A stretch of DNA of 8,885 bases from the NCBI GenBank assembly GCA_016219455.1, contig JACRMZ010000054.1, forward strand, positions 5,363 to 14,247, in the 5' to 3' direction. The notes beneath the pieces were generated by a model that saw only the letters and a program-made list of their open reading frames with translations, had not been told where the DNA came from and did no database searches. Shown here one piece after another: positions 5,889-8,885 of the stretch (its first letter is position 1; each line of letters opens with the position of its first letter). Both the position numbers and the translations under genes were made by a program. The stretch comes from Candidatus Aenigmatarchaeota archaeon (GTDB lineage: Archaea > Aenigmatarchaeota > Aenigmatarchaeia > PWEA01 > JACRMZ01).

Positions 5889-6721
5889 ACGATTACATTG
5901 CGTTGATGAAACCACGGCTTATGCCGCTTCTTAACCTGGCTTCCGTCAGCGCTGCAATAACCGCGTCAAAGTCCATAAACCTCCAGGTCATAGTGCCGCT
6001 TCTGATTGCAGGCTGCCTCGGATGCGGAGGGGCGTCAGCACTGAATTGCTATCTTGAAAAAAGCATTGATGAGAAAATGCCGCGGACAAAAAGCAGGCCA
6101 GTGCCATCCGAAAGAATACCAGGGAACACGGCCCTTTTTTTCGGCCTTTCATTGCTGATTGCATCGTTGGCAATATCCTACATTTTCATTAATTTGTCAG
6201 TGGCGTTTTACATCCTCCTTGGGGCGTTCTTCTATGTTGTAATCTACACGAAATGGCTGAAGCAAAAAAGTTCGCTAAATATAGTCATTGGCGGATTCGC
6301 CGGCAGCTGCGCTTCCCTTGCAGGCTGGGCATCCGTCCAGCCTCCCGGCATCTTCGCCTGGCTTATAGCGCTGTTTGTCTTCCTTTGGACACCAAGCCAC
6401 TTCTGGCCCCTTGCGATTAAGATAAAAGACGACTATTCAAAAGCAGGCATACCGATGCTCCCGTCAATCGTCAGCCACAAAAAAGCCTGCTATTTCATAA
6501 TCATTAACACGTTGCTGCTGATAGCTTCAAGCGTCCTTGTTTACCTATACGGGGGGTTGAGCATCATTTTTCTCGCGCCGGCAATGCTATTTGGGGCAAT
6601 ATTCGTTTTCTTCAATATCCAGCTCTTCAATGACGAAAAAAAGGCTTTCAAAAATTTCATGTTCTCGATACTCTACCTTTCTGTGCTTCTGATAACGATG
6701 GCCGCCGATTCGCTGCTCTAA
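5885..6721 (+). CDS. ctaB: Protoheme IX farnesyltransferase (heme O synthase)
   Basis: A 278-residue UbiA-superfamily prenyltransferase that transfers a farnesyl group from farnesyl diphosphate to protoheme to form heme O, the substrate of CtaA. The first prenyl-diphosphate motif reads N54-x3-E58-x3-D62 followed by MPRTKSRP (65-72); the usual first Asp is Glu and the usual middle Asp is Ser60, mild departures from consensus. The second loop YTKWLKQKSSLNIVIGG (121-137) and the WTPSHFWPLAI motif (168-178) are typical of CtaB/CyoE. Around eight or nine helices are expected. It overlaps ctaA by 4 bases and is surely co-expressed with it. Together they supply heme A to the oxidase encoded next door. 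Identification is firm; the exact chain length of the prenyl donor cannot be told from sequence. Confidence 0.95.
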   Translation: MNDYIALMKPRLMPLLNLASVSAAITASKSINLQVIVPLLIAGCLGCGGASALNCYLEKSIDEKMPRTKSRPVPSERIPGNTALFFGLSLLIASLAISYIFINLSVAFYILLGAFFYVVIYTKWLKQKSSLNIVIGGFAGSCASLAGWASVQPPGIFAWLIALFVFLWTPSHFWPLAIKIKDDYSKAGIPMLPSIVSHKKACYFIIINTLLLIASSVLVYLYGGLSIIFLAPAMLFGAIFVFFNIQLFNDEKKAFKNFMFSILYLSVLLITMAADSLL

Positions 6722-6724
6722 GTC

Positions 6725-6733
6725 TTTATAAAT
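6725..6733 (+). promoter_or_regulatory. TATA box of the KaiC-like gene
   Basis: TTTATAAAT, close to the archaeal consensus, is centred 26 bases before the ATG at 6755 and begins four bases after the ctaB stop. No Shine-Dalgarno is present, so a leaderless, independently transcribed gene is expected. Confidence 0.78.
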
Positions 6734-6754
6734 CGGAAATCCCTAATAAAAAGC

Positions 6755-7423
6755 ATGACCGAACGGGTTTCCACGGGGATATCAGGACTTGACAAGCTTG
6801 TCCAAGGCGGCTTTGAGAAGGGAAGCACCATACTTGTCACGGGAAACACCGGCTGCGGAAAGACCATATTCTGCTGCCAATACATATGGGAAGGCCTCAA
6901 GCGCGGCGAGAACTGCATGTTCATCACGTTTGAGGAAAGCATGCAGGACATAATAAACGATGCCGCCGCTTTCGGCTGGGATTTCAAAAAATATGAAAAG
7001 GAGGGAAAATTCAACGGCGGTTTTAGGACCCCGTTCAAAAAAGAGGACCTTTTCTGGTTCCGCGACGACATAAAGAACAGCAAAATAAACAGGATTGTCC
7101 TTGACTCAACTTCAGTCCTGAGCCTTTTTTACAAGGACCCGTATGACATCCGCATAAAACTATTCGAACTTATCACGTCCCTAAAGGAGACGGGGGCGAC
7201 TTCCGTCCTCACAACAGAGACAACGAAGCCCGGCTTGCTCAGCAGGTTCGGCGTCGAGGAGTTCGTTGTCGACGGCGTCCTTTTGCTCCAGATGATTTCA
7301 GCAGGCGAAACATGCTTTAGGACAATGCAGGTCAGAAAGATGAGGAGGACAGAGCACGGGATGTCCGTCTACCCGTACCAAATCACGAAGAAAGGCATCG
7401 TTGTCCAGGAAGGCACAATATAA
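6755..7423 (+). CDS. KaiC-like RecA-fold ATPase, single domain
   Basis: A 222-residue ATPase of the archaeal KaiC-like/RadA group. Features in order: the STGISGLDKLVQGGF opening (6-20) usual in KaiC domains; Walker A GNTGCGKT (30-37); the FEES segment (59-62) with the likely catalytic glutamates; and Walker B IVLDST (114-119). The C-terminal VRKMRRTEHGMSVYPY region (about 193-208) resembles the KaiC segment that contacts the neighbouring subunit's nucleotide. It has one domain where cyanobacterial KaiC has two, and there is no KaiA or KaiB in the window, so no clock is implied. Archaeal members are thought to act in signalling or regulation, but the partner is unknown. It has its own strong TATA box, so its position between the heme A genes and the heme operon does not by itself prove a functional link. 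Confidence 0.88.
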   Translation: MTERVSTGISGLDKLVQGGFEKGSTILVTGNTGCGKTIFCCQYIWEGLKRGENCMFITFEESMQDIINDAAAFGWDFKKYEKEGKFNGGFRTPFKKEDLFWFRDDIKNSKINRIVLDSTSVLSLFYKDPYDIRIKLFELITSLKETGATSVLTTETTKPGLLSRFGVEEFVVDGVLLLQMISAGETCFRTMQVRKMRRTEHGMSVYPYQITKKGIVVQEGTI

Positions 7424-7446
7424 CAGATTATTCTATATCAGGGAAC

Positions 7447-7453
7447 AAAAAAA
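7447..7453 (-). terminator. T-run terminator of the hemC-EamA-hemD operon
   Basis: A seven-base T-run on the - strand lies about 85 bases after the hemD stop, the longest such run in the 7424-7536 gap. It is a plausible oligo-T terminator for the heme operon. The rest of the gap shows only weak stems (for example GCAT-gtt-ATGC at 7528-7538 region) and no convincing gene. Confidence 0.4.
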
Positions 7454-7536
7454 TTCTAGCGGCAGTAATATTGGTAATTGCCAAAAACAACGATCTGAGC
7501 CGTCTGATTTTGATGTTTTGAGAAGCGCATGTTATG

Positions 7537-8208
7537 CTAGGCAGTAACAGTTTTAGCGCGTTTTAAAGCCGTTATCATCCCATCCAATGTGTGCCTTCTT
7601 GCCTCAATGAAGCTCATCCCCCTCGTTTTCAGGGCTTCAGATGTGTGGGGCCCGATTGAAACCATAAAAGCAGCCGTTTTTGGAAGCGCCTTTGCTGCTG
7701 TGGCGCTGGTGACAAATATTATCGCCGCGTCAATGCGGCGTTTTATCGGGTTTATCTCATATGCCGCTATTTCCCTGTATCGTACTTTCCCCCTCAGCAA
7801 TCCTTTCATCTCACTGCCTGCTCTGGATGAGCGGAAGGCAACGATGTTATTTGCGCCGGACTTCAAAACTAATTTTGCCAGGCTTGAAGAATGGTATTTT
7901 TCCGGGACCCTCGGCCGTATCCCGATTTTCCGCAGTGATGCTCCTGTCAATGGCCCTATGGCAAACACCCTGCTTGCGTTGAATCTCTTGAGAAAGCCCC
8001 TTTTCCCCAGTTTACCCAGAACGGCGTTGACACCCTCCACGCTTGTAAAGGCGTATGCGTCTGACTTTGGAATTTTGAATTCCCGCTTCTTTATTTTCAC
8101 GAGAGGAGTTGAAAAAACCCGTGCCCCGAGTTTTGCCAGTTTGCGGAAGGCTTCCCTTGAGTGGCCTGCAGCGCTTGTAATGGCTATTTTTTCTCCATGT
8201 ATTTTCAT
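7537..8208 (-). CDS. hemD: Uroporphyrinogen-III synthase
   Basis: A 223-residue cytoplasmic enzyme that cyclises hydroxymethylbilane with inversion of ring D to give uroporphyrinogen III. HemD is poorly conserved, but the two-domain pattern is clear: FTSVEGV (54-60), AIGPLTGASLRKIGI (83-97), AFRSSRAG (124-131), FVTSATAA (165-172), SIGPHTSEAL (184-193) and HTLDGMITAL (206-215). The ATG at 8208 overlaps the TGA of the transporter gene (CTATGA). The frame stays open further upstream to 8517, but that extra 103-residue part lies wholly over the transporter gene and is not HemD-like, so the short start is right. The order hemC, transporter, hemD with 3-base or overlapping junctions shows one operon. 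This operon supplies the tetrapyrrole used by the heme A genes upstream in the window. Confidence 0.87.
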   Translation of the reverse strand: MKIHGEKIAITSAAGHSREAFRKLAKLGARVFSTPLVKIKKREFKIPKSDAYAFTSVEGVNAVLGKLGKRGFLKRFNASRVFAIGPLTGASLRKIGIRPRVPEKYHSSSLAKLVLKSGANNIVAFRSSRAGSEMKGLLRGKVRYREIAAYEINPIKRRIDAAIIFVTSATAAKALPKTAAFMVSIGPHTSEALKTRGMSFIEARRHTLDGMITALKRAKTVTA

Positions 8209-8606
8209 AGCGACATCAGCACCATGGAGGCCATGGCCAGAATAATCCCAACGCTCTGGTAAAATGTTATTTTTTCCCCCAAAACGAGGAATGAGAGAAG
8301 TATTGTTATTCCTGGGTAAAGGGCAGTAAGGGGGACGACAATTGCCGCGCGCCCCTTCTCTAGTGCAAGATAATACGCTATTGTCCCCAGGGTCCCTATT
8401 GCGCCTGCGGCTATGGCGTACCATGAAATCTCCTTTATGGGAGGGCGCTGGTAGGCGAAAAACCCAAGTGTCACCAGAATGGCGCTTATGCTTGCTATGG
8501 TGAATGCAGAGCTCCATCCTTGGCCGTCAACGGCGACTTTGCCGGTGAACCCCCAGAGCCCCCACATAAGCATTGAAACTAAAGACAACACAAGCCATTC
8601 TTCCAT
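8205..8606 (-). CDS. Five-helix EamA/DMT-family transporter
   Basis: A 133-residue membrane protein consisting of one EamA domain with five predicted helices (about 4-22, 33-51, 61-80, 86-108 and 115-132). It shows the usual MLMWGLWGFTGK start, the AYYLALEKGRAAIVVPL segment and the LGEKIT motif before the last helix. Most drug/metabolite transporters are ten-helix duplications; a single five-helix unit fits the bacterial/archaeal BAT-type subfamily, which presumably dimerises. So this is a full-length small member, not half of a broken gene. An AAGGTGA ribosome site overlapping the hemC stop sets the start at 8606, and its own stop overlaps hemD. Substrate is unknown; being locked between hemC and hemD suggests, but does not show, traffic of a tetrapyrrole precursor or related metabolite. 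Confidence 0.9.
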   Translation of the reverse strand: MEEWLVLSLVSMLMWGLWGFTGKVAVDGQGWSSAFTIASISAILVTLGFFAYQRPPIKEISWYAIAAGAIGTLGTIAYYLALEKGRAAIVVPLTALYPGITILLSFLVLGEKITFYQSVGIILAMASMVLMSL

Positions 8607-8609
8607 ATC

Positions 8610-8614
8610 TCACC
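8610..8614 (-). promoter_or_regulatory. Ribosome binding site of the EamA gene
   Basis: GGTGA on the - strand, within AAGGTGA, overlaps the TGA stop of hemC and lies 3 bases before the ATG at 8606. It confirms the transporter as a deliberately coupled operon member. Confidence 0.65.
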
Positions 8615-8885
8615 TTAACATTTTTGCCAGTTTTCTCCCAACGCCGCGCTTCCCCGAGACGGTCTTTCTCACAAGCCTGCCATCAGTCCATAGGGTACCG
8701 TACATTTTTATCTTCCCCCCCTTTTCCCTAGCCAGCACGCCAAGCGGGGTTTTGCAGTCTGCGCCTAGCGACATGACGCATTCGCGCTCTTCTTCAGCCT
8801 CTCTGCGTGATTTGGGGTGCTCCATTTTTTTTAGCGTATGCGCGATATCATCACCTGCCCTGCACACAATGCCAAGCGAGCCCTG
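8610..8885 (-). CDS. hemC: Porphobilinogen deaminase (hydroxymethylbilane synthase), C-terminal part
   Basis: Only the last 91 residues are in the window; the 5' part lies beyond base 8885. The visible part opens with QGSLGIVCR, matching the GQGALGIE-type motif of HemC, and then carries the C-terminal domain with S-L-G-A-D-C-K-T-P-L-G. The cysteine in that motif is the one that holds the dipyrromethane cofactor in this family. The enzyme joins four porphobilinogen units into hydroxymethylbilane, the substrate of HemD encoded two genes downstream. A GTG at 8867 could be read as a start, but it falls inside the conserved motif, and the frame is open to the window edge, so this is a cut gene and not a short one. 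The gene ends 3 bases before the transporter ATG. Confidence 0.93.
   Translation of the reverse strand, partial: QGSLGIVCRAGDDIAHTLKKMEHPKSRREAEEERECVMSLGADCKTPLGVLAREKGGKIKMYGTLWTDGRLVRKTVSGKRGVGRKLAKMLR

Noticed and set aside
7424..7536. A small RNA or micro-protein in the gap after the KaiC-like gene, including a short frame containing ILAAVILVIA and imperfect stems such as GGCAG/TTGCC.
   Set aside because: No start codon with a promoter or ribosome site fits the frame and the stems are only 4-6 pairs; only the T-run terminator is kept.
7537..8517. A 326-residue reading of hemD with a long N-terminal extension.
   Set aside because: The first 103 residues overlap the EamA gene in another frame and are not HemD-like; the ATG at 8208 at the stop/start overlap gives a normal HemD.
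8610..8867. A complete 85-residue gene starting at the GTG at 8867.
   Set aside because: The frame continues open to the window edge with HemC motif residues (QGSLGI) before the GTG; it is a cut hemC.

Overview
The window is a gene-dense stretch of archaeal chromosome built around aerobic respiration. The archaeal signs are a pyruvoyl-dependent arginine decarboxylase, a compact four-helix heme A synthase, a free-standing KaiC-like ATPase, and promoters with a TATA box about 25-27 bases upstream of the start codon (leaderless transcripts), while genes inside operons use GGTGA-type Shine-Dalgarno sites. I cannot name the lineage; a small-genome archaeon (DPANN-like) or a euryarchaeal group is a guess from the compactness only.

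Layout. 29-340 (+): small acidic Cys-rich protein of unknown function. 401-943 (+): arginine decarboxylase. 974-3065 (+): cytochrome c oxidase module 1, in which subunit II is split into two ATGA-overlapping genes (membrane part, then second helix plus CuA domain), followed by subunit I, again with ATGA overlap. 3084-4358 (-): an alkaline-phosphatase-superfamily phosphodiesterase/pyrophosphatase, convergent with module 1. 4392-5409 (-): oxidase module 2, subunit III then subunit IV. 5463-6721 (+): ctaA-ctaB, which turn heme B into heme A for the oxidase; this pair is divergent from module 2 and appears to share one symmetric TATA box with it. 6755-7423 (+): single-domain KaiC-like ATPase. 7537-8885 (-): an operon hemC (cut by the window end) - 5-TM EamA/DMT transporter - hemD for uroporphyrinogen III synthesis.

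How it fits together. HemC and HemD make uroporphyrinogen III, the precursor of heme. CtaB farnesylates protoheme to heme O and CtaA oxidises heme O to heme A. Heme A is inserted into subunit I, which shows every canonical heme and CuB ligand and the residues of both the D and K proton channels (A1-type). The CuA-bearing part of subunit II is intact, so the enzyme should take electrons from a soluble or anchored one-electron carrier. No cytochrome c, bc1 complex or copper chaperone gene is in the window, so the donor is unknown.

No gene-free stretch exceeds 300 bases. The largest gap, 7424-7536, holds only a probable terminator T-run for the heme operon and weak short stems. I see no tRNA, rRNA, CRISPR array, insertion sequence or long repeat. 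The points most worth following up are the split subunit II, the shared symmetric divergent promoter, and the transporter gene embedded between hemC and hemD.
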